Source: an uncultured Bacteroides sp. (GTDB lineage Bacteria; Bacteroidota; Bacteroidia; Bacteroidales; Bacteroidaceae). From it: DNA of 14,375 nucleotides. The DNA is taken from positions 1 through 14,375 of the forward strand of contig NZ_CASFWU010000071.1 of the NCBI RefSeq assembly GCF_949298305.1, written 5' to 3'. Within the stretch, counting starts at the first letter, position 1. Each line of letters starts with the position of its first letter. A program made the translations under genes and the position numbers. Below, one piece after another: positions 8,601-14,375 of the stretch. The notes below the pieces were generated by a model that worked only from the letters and a program-made list of their open reading frames with translations, was not told the DNA's origin and ran no database searches.

Positions 8601-9659
8601 CTGGTCAATGCGGAAGAGCCGCTGGTGGGCAAGCAGTGGAATGTAGTGTGTCTGGACGAGGCACATACCATAAAGAATCGTGATACAAAGACGTCGAGAG
8701 TAGCTATGCAACTGCAGGCATCGGCACGCCTCATCCTGACGGGTACTCCCATACAGAACCATCTCAGCGAGTTGTGGAATCTGTTCCGTTTCATCACTCC
8801 CGGCCTGTTGGGCAGTTACGAACAGTTCCGCCTGAAATTCATTGTTCCCATCGAAGAAGGCGATAAGGAGAAGCAACGTCAGCTGAAGCGCATCGTCCAG
8901 CCTTTTATGCTGCGACGCACCAAGTCCGAGGTAGTGGAAGAACTGCCCGAGAAGATGGAAATCACCTTGCCGGTCGAGCTGTCGGAAGAAGAAATGGCGG
9001 TGTACGAAGTGATTCGCCGTCGTGCCAAGGCGATGCTCGAAGAAAGCAATGCCGTAAGCATGAGTACACTGGCCGAAATCACCCGTTTGCGTCAGGCCGC
9101 CTGTTCCATAGCCCTGACAGACGGCCGCTGGAAAGGCGAGACGACGAAGATACAGATGTTGCTCGACCTCATAGCCGAAATCAAAGAGGGCAACAACCGT
9201 GTACTGGTCTTCAGCCAGTTTACGTCTTTCCTGGAGTTGGTTCGGAAGCGCCTTGACGAGCTGGGTGAGCCTTATTTCTATCTGGACGGTTCGGTAACCA
9301 TGAAGCAGCGCGAGGAACTGGTACGCAAGTTTCAGCAGGGCGAGTGCCCCATCTTCCTCATCAGTCTGAAGGCTGGCGGACTGGGGCTGAATCTGACGGG
9401 AGCCAATTACGTCATCCATCTGGACCCGTGGTGGAATCCGGCCATCGAACAACAGGCCACCGACCGTGCCTATCGCATCGGGCAACAGAATCGTGTGACT
9501 GTTTATCACCTGATAGCCCAGCACACTATCGAAGAGAAAATACTGCGCCTTCACCGCACCAAGCGCGACTTGGCCGACTCATTGCTCGAAGGCGCCAATG
9601 CCGGTTACAAACTGACCGACAAGGAACTGCTGGAGATGCTGACGGAACAGGACGGATAA
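5646..9659 (+). CDS. SNF2-family DEAD/DEAH-box helicase-like ATPase with a long N-terminal region
   Basis: This 1337-residue cytosolic protein carries a full SNF2 ATPase at its C-terminal end; such enzymes translocate on double-stranded DNA and remodel bound proteins. The core starts near residue 880 (LRGYQLEGFRWM). Motif I is DDMGLGKT (909-916, K915 binds ATP), motif II DEAH (1004-1007), motif III TGTPIQN (1032-1038), followed by FMLRRTKSEV, VLVFSQFTSFLE, the LKAGGLGLNLTGA motif V and motif VI DRAYRIGQ (1273-1280, arginine finger). The segment around 767-835 resembles the region found before bacterial SNF2 cores. Residues 1-700 show no domain I can name: mostly helical, with one TPR-like stretch near 235-262 (YADAVTLFDKALKI). 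No SWIM zinc-binding cysteine pattern is visible. An upstream TTG at 5619 is rejected because it overlaps the -7 box. It is divergent from ABC-F and convergent with the lipoprotein gene. Its role is unknown. Confidence 0.92.
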   Translation: MDLVINCKKIEELDETLQKVLCFYAYCADFIPTKTLEALWKTLPTMPHGMKKALDLLNSKGMLLIYNYDWTSKMYVYSVSFKYYFPVLYFLKTRHPEWEDDYRRCVDHDYEKNTMFLELEEAFVAVLEGRESKLPASWDKMDMFPYLFPVAFDPCVSPLFLQLDEQLFVEAFSRLLLYMQQNDYLDEENILPQWLETKRLPIKTKVRLRSMLALYRYYSHGEYKPLQDASDGVYFWILNAVYALHHERYADAVTLFDKALKIRNQTASNKNIFDNALTCYFLIMAYVHEASASSVKKLDQFLKKKVVRERLSLLPAYVAADAFRDEERKPSRGLVQQLLEQLFRPEILYSYFGFLFIRYFGLTDFLQDKELEEPHPRQAIFKHELSAYLTLTADERTRLARAYGTSPALTSIRQKQAWELLIEDLLKNESLAGSEQKEEKDARLMYLIKQRYIEVREQTRLKSGKWSSGKPISNIRYFQEGSALMDEFDRQIWNKYRQGNYDSMYLSVMLPMMVGCDRLYTGYYAPFEQVKVDEEKPYLSVEKVGNRFNITSNIPLSALLDTPDSHIVLKKSDTYYTVIPVTPKQWDYYRRLLMVGYFPLEAEAQLKDFLPRISDTVEVHSSLLENGSTLETVEGSAEIALQVRPQGRQFEVKTYVKPLPKGKGAFLPGEGNALVFDEADGKRVQVKRHLGKERRNYEVLNNFMEDSFGRSLERQSISLLPEELLSLIDFVRQSSDTYYIEWPEGEKLRLKLPVSTENMHVRLETKGDWFDIEGDVQIDDHTVLSMTQLLDLLGQSHGNFIRLNETDYLKLNESLLKQLRKLEALTVKEHGQMHISRFNAPLLDDAMPGELEVQGNRLLDDLRASIRHSMKVKAGVPNTLQATLRGYQLEGFRWMVRLSSWGAGACLADDMGLGKTVQTIAFLLYRAAEGASLVVAPASVVPNWKNELQRFAPTLNVHVLNGADDRKALIDGAGEYDVILSTYGLLVNAEEPLVGKQWNVVCLDEAHTIKNRDTKTSRVAMQLQASARLILTGTPIQNHLSELWNLFRFITPGLLGSYEQFRLKFIVPIEEGDKEKQRQLKRIVQPFMLRRTKSEVVEELPEKMEITLPVELSEEEMAVYEVIRRRAKAMLEESNAVSMSTLAEITRLRQAACSIALTDGRWKGETTKIQMLLDLIAEIKEGNNRVLVFSQFTSFLELVRKRLDELGEPYFYLDGSVTMKQREELVRKFQQGECPIFLISLKAGGLGLNLTGANYVIHLDPWWNPAIEQQATDRAYRIGQQNRVTVYHLIAQHTIEEKILRLHRTKRDLADSLLEGANAGYKLTDKELLEMLTEQDG

Positions 9660-9661
9660 GT

Positions 9662-10486
9662 CTACTCCTCCGTGCGGGGTTGCGCCAGTTTATGCTTGAC
9701 GAACTCCAACTTCCGGTTGGCTTCTTCGATGTTCTGTTTGATTTCGGTGATGGCTGCCAGCACTTGGGCCAGTTCGTAGATGCCGGCAGCAGCCTGGCGG
9801 TCGGTAGCAGTCATGGTGGTCGAGTAGGAACGCTCTCCCTGATAGTTCACCTTGAGGTTCTTGTCGCGGTTCATGCAGATGAATCCGATGACGTTGCCGT
9901 CTTCGCCCAGTTTGTAGTCGGCTTTTTCAATCTTTTCGCCCAGGTCGGTCGTTTCGTAACTGTCTTTCGAGGCAGGGGTTTCGGCAAAGCTGCCGTCGGG
10001 GGCTACTACTTTCACAGCGATGTGGTGGATGTTGCTTGCTCCGCAGTAGATGGAGGTCATGCTCATTTTACCCGTTTCGTCTACCTGGAAACGCAGGAAC
10101 GAGCGGTGCAGGTTCTTCTCAATTACCTGTGACGGATGCAGGTAGAGCCCGACTTGCTGGTAGGCAGTGTCTTTTTCGAGTACGAATTTCCCTTTCAGCG
10201 CATCCAGTTCCTTCTGTTTTCCGTTGAGGGTGCTGTCCAGATAAGCAAGAGTTTTTTCCTGTTCCTTCAGTTCCACTTCAAGCATCAGCTTCTGGCCTTC
10301 GCGCCGTGTGTCGAATGCTTTCGGGTAGAGTATCTTGATACTGTCTATCCGCAGTTTGGCTTCGTTGTAGTCGCCGTTTTCGTAGGCGGTACGTGCTGCC
10401 TGCAGCTGTACGGCAGCTTTCTTTTCGATGTTTTCGCAGGCTACGAGCAGGCCGCAAAGGCAGGCCAGGAGTAATTCTTTCTTCAT
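9662..10486 (-). CDS. Predicted lipoprotein with TPR-like helices and coiled coils, function unknown
   Basis: This 274-residue protein starts MKKELLLACLCGLLVAC; the lipobox LVAC makes C17 the likely lipidated residue after signal peptidase II cleavage, so it should sit in the cell envelope. Residues about 25-60 (QAARTAYENGDYNEAKLRID) resemble a tetratricopeptide hairpin of the BamD/YfiO style. Residues about 73-108 and 240-268 are rich in K, E, Q and L with heptad-like spacing and could form coiled coils. The middle part (about 115-235) is mostly beta-like and not recognised. A second cysteine at C9 (LLAC) could mimic a lipobox but would leave too short a signal. The stop is 2 bp from the convergent SNF2 stop. 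I know of no function for this family; a scaffold or envelope-assembly part is only a guess. Confidence 0.85.
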   Translation of the reverse strand: MKKELLLACLCGLLVACENIEKKAAVQLQAARTAYENGDYNEAKLRIDSIKILYPKAFDTRREGQKLMLEVELKEQEKTLAYLDSTLNGKQKELDALKGKFVLEKDTAYQQVGLYLHPSQVIEKNLHRSFLRFQVDETGKMSMTSIYCGASNIHHIAVKVVAPDGSFAETPASKDSYETTDLGEKIEKADYKLGEDGNVIGFICMNRDKNLKVNYQGERSYSTTMTATDRQAAAGIYELAQVLAAITEIKQNIEEANRKLEFVKHKLAQPRTEE

Positions 10487-10510
10487 GGGTGTTCCGTTCT
10501 TTGTTTTTTT

Positions 10511-10581
10511 GAGTCTGTAAGTTTATAAGTTATTGTTTTACTTCAACTTAAAAACTCAAAAACTTATAAACTGATAAACTC
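10511..10581. repeat. Large AT-rich inverted repeat with 25-bp arms
   Basis: The left arm 10511-10535 and the right arm 10557-10581 are reverse complements at 21 of 25 positions, with an exact 11-bp core GTTTATAAGTT (10521-10531 on plus; its complement at 10561-10571). Five more pairs (TTTTA at 10536-10540 with TAAAA at 10549-10553) close the stem to an 8-base loop. Seven T bases precede the left arm on plus, which read as A on the minus transcript, so it does not look like a terminator in either direction. It lies between the lipoprotein start and the promoter predicted for that gene, so it would be in the mRNA leader. Confidence 0.8.
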
Positions 10582-10609
10582 GTCTACTTAGGTAAGCGTA
10601 TTTTTGAAG

Positions 10610-10617
10610 CAAAAATA
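10610..10617 (-). promoter_or_regulatory. Likely -7 box of the lipoprotein gene
   Basis: TATTTTTG on the minus strand fits TAnnTTTG. Transcription would start near 10603 and give a leader of about 117 nt containing the inverted repeat at 10511-10581. I found no other TAnnTTTG between it and the start codon, and no clear -33 TTTG upstream. Confidence 0.45.
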
Positions 10618-10630
10618 GAAATAATATCCG

Positions 10631-10638
10631 TATCTTTG
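10631..10638 (+). promoter_or_regulatory. -7 box of the CCA-adding enzyme promoter
   Basis: TATCTTTG on the plus strand lies 21 nt before the ATG at 10660, predicting a leader of about 15 nt. A TTTG at 10603-10606 is 24 bp upstream, somewhat further than the usual 19-21. Only 13 bp separate this box from the opposed -7 box of the lipoprotein gene. Confidence 0.6.
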
Positions 10639-10659
10639 CGTTTCCTTAAACGATAAAAT

Positions 10660-12090
10660 ATGATAGAGTTGACAGCTGAAGAACTGAAACAGCGTTTCAG
10701 TGACAATATATTCAAGCAAATATCCGCGACGGCAGACGAGCTTGGGCTGGAATGCTACGTGGTAGGCGGATACGTTCGCGACATTTTTCTGCAACGTCCT
10801 TCCAAGGATATCGATGTGGTTGTGGTGGGCAGCGGCATTGCCATGGCCGAGGCGTTGGGTCGCCGGTTGGGTAAGGGCGCGCACGTGTCGGTATTCAAGA
10901 ATTTCGGTACGGCCCAGCTGAAATACCGGGGCACGGAGGTGGAGTTTGTGGGAGCCCGCAAGGAGTCGTACACGCACGACTCGCGCAAGCCCATTGTGGA
11001 AGACGGCACCCTGGAGGATGACCAGAACCGTCGCGACTTCACCATCAACGCACTGGCCGTCTGCCTGAACAGCAGCCGTTACGGCGAACTGGTGGACCCC
11101 TTCGGCGGCATGGAGGACATGAAGGAGCGTACCATCCGCACGCCGCTCGACCCGGACATCACTTTCAGCGATGACCCCCTGCGCATGATGCGCTGCATCC
11201 GCTTTGCCACCCAACTCAACTTCTATATCGACGACGAGACGTTCGAGTCGCTCTGCCGCAACAAGGAGCGCATTTCCATTATCTCCAAGGAACGCATCGC
11301 CGACGAACTGAACAAAATCATGCTGTCACCCATTCCTTCCAAGGGCTTCATCGACCTGGACCGCAGCGGGCTGCTGGAACTTATCTTCCCCGAACTGGTG
11401 GCCTTGCAGGGAGTGGAAACCCGTAACGGCCGCGCCCACAAGGACAACTTCTACCACACGCTGGAGGTGTTGGACAACATCAGCCGCAAGACGGACAATC
11501 TGTGGCTGCGCTGGGCGGCCCTGCTGCACGACATTGCCAAGCCGGTCACCAAACGCTGGGACCCGCGTGCGGGCTGGACCTTCCACAACCACAACTTCAT
11601 AGGCGAAAAAATGGTACCCAACATCTTCCGTAAGATGAAGTTGCCCATGAACGAGAAGATGAAGTATGTGCAGAAGCTGGTAGGGCTGCACATGCGTCCC
11701 ATCGTGATAGCCGATGATGTGGTGACAGATTCGGCTGTACGCCGGTTGCTGTTTGAAGCCGGCGATGACATTGACGACCTGATGACGCTTTGCGAAGCCG
11801 ACATCACGTCGAAGAACATGGACAAGAAGCAGCGCTTCCTGAACAACTTCCAACTGGTGCGCCAGAAACTGAAAGACCTGGAGGAACGCGACCGAATCCG
11901 CAACTTCCAGCCGCCTGTAAGCGGCGAGGAAATTATGGAAACCTTCGGCTTGTCTCCCTGCCGGCAGGTGGGTTCGCTGAAGAGCGCCATCAAGGATGCC
12001 ATCCTGGACGGTGTCATTCCAAACGAATACGAGGCTGCCCGTGCCTTTATGCTGAAACGTGCCGAAGAGATGGGACTGAAGCATTCGTGA
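10660..12090 (+). CDS. cca: CCA-adding tRNA nucleotidyltransferase with C-terminal HD domain
   Basis: The protein (476 residues) belongs to the class II nucleotidyltransferase / poly(A) polymerase superfamily and most likely adds or repairs the 3' CCA end of tRNAs in the cytosol, using CTP and ATP. The head domain has VVGGYVRDIFL (34-44) followed by the metal-binding pair D50 and D52 in KDIDVVVVG, and motif RRDFTINAL with R124, R125 and D126. The tRNA-binding part has DDPLRMMRCIRFATQL and KERIADEL. A C-terminal HD phosphohydrolase domain shows H266 (YHTLEVL) and H290-D291 (LLHDIAKP); in other enzymes this domain has phosphatase or phosphodiesterase activity. The C-terminal tail around EEIMETFGLSP is predicted helical. 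A poly(A) polymerase role is the alternative, but Bacteroidota normally need one such enzyme for CCA addition. The ATG at 10660 fits the promoter. Confidence 0.93.
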   Translation: MIELTAEELKQRFSDNIFKQISATADELGLECYVVGGYVRDIFLQRPSKDIDVVVVGSGIAMAEALGRRLGKGAHVSVFKNFGTAQLKYRGTEVEFVGARKESYTHDSRKPIVEDGTLEDDQNRRDFTINALAVCLNSSRYGELVDPFGGMEDMKERTIRTPLDPDITFSDDPLRMMRCIRFATQLNFYIDDETFESLCRNKERISIISKERIADELNKIMLSPIPSKGFIDLDRSGLLELIFPELVALQGVETRNGRAHKDNFYHTLEVLDNISRKTDNLWLRWAALLHDIAKPVTKRWDPRAGWTFHNHNFIGEKMVPNIFRKMKLPMNEKMKYVQKLVGLHMRPIVIADDVVTDSAVRRLLFEAGDDIDDLMTLCEADITSKNMDKKQRFLNNFQLVRQKLKDLEERDRIRNFQPPVSGEEIMETFGLSPCRQVGSLKSAIKDAILDGVIPNEYEAARAFMLKRAEEMGLKHS

Positions 12091-12091
12091 A

Positions 12092-12145
12092 ATTTGTCAT
12101 GGTTTTCCGTGACAAATGTCTTCTTGTGTGTTTGTTTTTTTTCTT
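12092..12145 (+). terminator. Rho-independent terminator of the CCA-enzyme gene
   Basis: ATTTGTCATGG (12092-12102) pairs with CCGTGACAAAT (12107-12117) over 11 bp, including one U-G pair, around a TTTT loop. It begins directly after the TGA stop and is followed by a T-rich run that includes eight consecutive T bases. It isolates the CCA gene from the WD40-like gene downstream. Confidence 0.88.
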
Positions 12146-12240
12146 TGCTTGTCTCTATTATATAGGGACTTAGCAAAATACGCATGGAAAGACGCAAAAA
12201 AAATGAGGAGGTATTTTCCCCGTAGTATAGAATAAATGTT

Positions 12241-12248
12241 TATATTTG
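12241..12248 (+). promoter_or_regulatory. -7 box of the WD40/OmpA-like gene
   Basis: TATATTTG fits TAnnTTTG and lies 42 nt before the ATG at 12291, giving a predicted leader of about 36 nt. No TTTG is at the normal -33 distance; TTTTC at 12214-12218 is the nearest resemblance. The rest of 12146-12290 is AT-rich and shows no gene. Confidence 0.5.
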
Positions 12249-12290
12249 CAAAATCTTATCAAGCATAACTCAATATAAACATTATAAACT

Positions 12291-14375
12291 ATGGATACGA
12301 TGAAATCATGGACTCTTTTTTTTAAAAGAAAAAGAGCGCTATTGCTTTTGGTAATGTCTTTGGCCGCAGGACAGGCTATGGCTCAAGTAGAAGTAAAAAG
12401 GGTATTCCCTTCTGAGAAAGATATTACGTCTTTTGACAATACAACATTCTGCACAGCTTTTTTGGCTGATGAAAAATTGTGGACTTTACGTGATATACCT
12501 GTTGCCGATGTGTATGGCGTACAGAAAATCGTGTTTAACCCGACGGGAAGTTCTTTGGCATTGATTCGTGAGAAGAAGCCAGTCAGCATCTATTCATTCC
12601 GGAACCGGAACAACCGGATGTTTGAATTGAAAGAGACACGGAAGGATGTGAAGAAGAAAAAACCGGTTACTATTGCAATGTGTTATGGCGCAGACGCCCG
12701 TAACTTTATAACCTCCAATTCATTAGGCGAGATTATCATTTATGATACCAAGGAATATCTTCCGCAGGCTTACATTCAGGGAAAAGCTCCGGCTACAGCT
12801 TTGGCCTTAAGCTCCAATAACTATTTCATTGCAGCAGGAGTTGGCAAGGGCATTGATGTTTGGAACTTCCAGACCAAACAAATTCGTACAAATATCCCGA
12901 TGCCTGCTGTGGTGACCGATTTGACATTCTCGGCCGATGCCTCACAATTGGCTGTCGTAACTGACGATGGCCGTTTGACTATCATTGATACCAAGAACTG
13001 GGAAAAGGTTGACATCTTCGATAAAATAGGCGGCAAACTGACTTCTCCTTCTTTCCATCCGGAAGGTAAGTATGTCAGTGTGGTAAAAGATGGCAATGCA
13101 ATTGTTATCGTCAACCTGAAGAACAGTGTGGTTGAGCAGACTTTGGATGAAAAGGCCGGTAACGTATATGCCAGCCGTTTCTTCATGAACAGACAGACAA
13201 GCGAGGTCTTCATGCTTTCAAACCGCATCAACAGCCTTGTATTCTGGGACGCCAACGGCTTGAATCCGTTCTACGGCAAGTTGATTAGTAAAGAAGTGGA
13301 TGCGAAGATGAATGAATGGGTGAAGATGATGCAGGGTGAATCCATGGAAGACTATGCAATTCGTGTGAACGACGAAACTCGTTTGAAGCAGCAGCAATTG
13401 TTCGCTCAGGAAGTTGCTACCGAAATGGCCGGCGACCGTATTGCCATCGACAATCCTTTTGTAGGAGAGTATGATGCTTCAAGTAATATGTTGAACATCG
13501 GATTTAACACGTTGCCTTCCATTTCATTGGAAGTGCCTGCCGGTGAAGTGGGTGATTTCAAGGATGCCAAGAACCTGACGTTCTCCAATGCTGTATATGT
13601 GTTGAATGATAAGGATGAATTTGAATTGGCCTATGTGGAAGTCCGTAATGAAACAACTAACAAGGTCTACATTTATGACAACATCGGACGCACTAAGCTG
13701 ACTGCCTTGGAAGCAGACGACAATTTTGTTCCGTTGGAAGTGATGCAGCAGGCCAGCCGCGAAGAAGTTCAGTTGAAAGAAATTAAGGAAGCGGTTGTGG
13801 AAGAGAAGAAGCAGGATAAGCTGATTACTGAAAATACACAGATTGATGTTAGAACGGAAGTGGTTCCCGGTGTGGATGCCGATGGTAACAAAATCCTGAA
13901 TTACAAGGTAGGCTATCAGTACGAGGTAATCAACAAGGCTTTCTCCGCTAAGGAAGACTTCCCCTCGGGCGGTTATAACATCGAGCGCTCCAATGCGGCC
14001 ATGTCTTTGATGAAAATTATCAAGAACGCTTTTGAAGGCGATTTCTCCAAATATTTGTCTGAGGGCAAACAGGTGAAGGTTATCATCACCGGTTCGGCAG
14101 ATGCCAGCCCCATTCGCGGACGTATAGCATATAACGGACAGTATGGTGAATATGTGGACGAACCCTATTATAAAGACGGTAATCTGGATAACATCACAGT
14201 GACCAAGGCATCGGGCATCACCAGCAACGAACAGTTGGCCTTGATGCGTGCAGCCGGCGTGAAGGACTACGTTGAAAAGAATGTAACTACTTTGAAGAAT
14301 ACGAAGAACGAGTATGAATTCCATGTAGAAGTAGCCAAGGAACGTGGAGGTGAATTCCGTAAGATTGATGTTGAA
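12291..14375 (+). CDS. Secreted WD40-like beta-propeller protein with C-terminal OmpA-like region, partial at right edge
   Basis: The frame is open for 695 codons from the ATG at 12291 to the window end, with no stop. A signal peptide covers residues 1-31 (KRKR, then LLLLVMSLAAG, cleavage after AMA before Q32). Residues about 55-350 contain weak WD40-like blades, for example GKGIDVWNF (D189, W191) and FSADASQLAVVTDDG, typical of a beta-propeller used for protein contacts. Residues about 480-530 are charged and helical. From about 560 the sequence resembles an OmpA-type peptidoglycan-binding domain: helix NIERSNAAMSLMKII, strand VKVIITGSADAS (D604 in the place of the GHTD aspartate) and LALMRAAGVKDYVEKN (R653 in the place of the LSxxRA arginine). 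It would act in the periplasm or on the outer membrane. Another in-frame ATG at 12300 would also keep the signal. Base composition is more AT-rich than the genes to the left. Specific function unknown. Confidence 0.85.
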   Translation, partial: MDTMKSWTLFFKRKRALLLLVMSLAAGQAMAQVEVKRVFPSEKDITSFDNTTFCTAFLADEKLWTLRDIPVADVYGVQKIVFNPTGSSLALIREKKPVSIYSFRNRNNRMFELKETRKDVKKKKPVTIAMCYGADARNFITSNSLGEIIIYDTKEYLPQAYIQGKAPATALALSSNNYFIAAGVGKGIDVWNFQTKQIRTNIPMPAVVTDLTFSADASQLAVVTDDGRLTIIDTKNWEKVDIFDKIGGKLTSPSFHPEGKYVSVVKDGNAIVIVNLKNSVVEQTLDEKAGNVYASRFFMNRQTSEVFMLSNRINSLVFWDANGLNPFYGKLISKEVDAKMNEWVKMMQGESMEDYAIRVNDETRLKQQQLFAQEVATEMAGDRIAIDNPFVGEYDASSNMLNIGFNTLPSISLEVPAGEVGDFKDAKNLTFSNAVYVLNDKDEFELAYVEVRNETTNKVYIYDNIGRTKLTALEADDNFVPLEVMQQASREEVQLKEIKEAVVEEKKQDKLITENTQIDVRTEVVPGVDADGNKILNYKVGYQYEVINKAFSAKEDFPSGGYNIERSNAAMSLMKIIKNAFEGDFSKYLSEGKQVKVIITGSADASPIRGRIAYNGQYGEYVDEPYYKDGNLDNITVTKASGITSNEQLALMRAAGVKDYVEKNVTTLKNTKNEYEFHVEVAKERGGEFRKIDVE

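Noticed and set aside
7359..9554. A 731-codon minus-strand open frame opposite the SNF2 core
   Set aside because: The plus strand encodes every SNF2 motif in this interval; the antisense frame is a by-product of codon bias.
5646..10486. DISARM-like or other defence island built around the SNF2 gene
   Set aside because: No methylase, nuclease, phospholipase or other defence partner is present; the neighbours are housekeeping or envelope genes with separate promoters.
10511..10581. Terminator between the lipoprotein and CCA genes
   Set aside because: The genes diverge, so no transcript should end here, and the T-tract is on the wrong side of the stem for both strands.

Overview
The window looks like chromosomal DNA from a Bacteroides-type member of the Bacteroidota. 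The main sign is the promoter class. Upstream of every gene whose 5' end is visible there is an octamer fitting TAnnTTTG, the -7 element used by the Bacteroides primary sigma factor, and four of the six are exactly TATCTTTG. Start codons lack clear Shine-Dalgarno sequences, which also fits this phylum. The protein families agree: a secreted family 2 beta-galactosidase, an ABC-F protein, a long SNF2 helicase and Bacteroidota-style surface proteins. The genus is inferred; no rRNA or other marker gene is present.

Layout from left to right: (1) a minus-strand beta-galactosidase of 1122 codons whose stop codon is cut by the left edge; (2) a 546-bp gap holding its promoter, a degenerate 22-bp tandem repeat and the terminator of the next gene; (3) a minus-strand ABC-F ATPase; (4) a short divergent promoter region with two identical -7 boxes facing away from each other; (5) a plus-strand SNF2 helicase of 1337 residues with about 850 residues of N-terminal extension; (6) a convergent minus-strand lipoprotein gene whose stop lies 2 bp from the SNF2 stop; (7) a divergent intergenic region with a 25-bp imperfect inverted repeat; (8) a plus-strand HD-type CCA-adding enzyme with a strong terminator; (9) a plus-strand secreted WD40-like/OmpA-like protein running off the right edge.

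The genes do not form one pathway. ABC-F and the CCA enzyme are translation housekeeping genes, the beta-galactosidase is periplasmic carbohydrate degradation without SusC/SusD neighbours in view, and the SNF2 protein, lipoprotein and WD40/OmpA-like protein have no assigned role. Each gene appears to have its own promoter, so there is no convincing operon. I see no insertion sequence, prophage, CRISPR array, tRNA or rRNA. I did not find a clear new multi-gene system. The best leads are the tandem repeat that is open in all six frames, the SNF2 N-terminal region, the two closely packed divergent promoter pairs, the leader palindrome of the lipoprotein gene and the interrupted OmpA-like domain.
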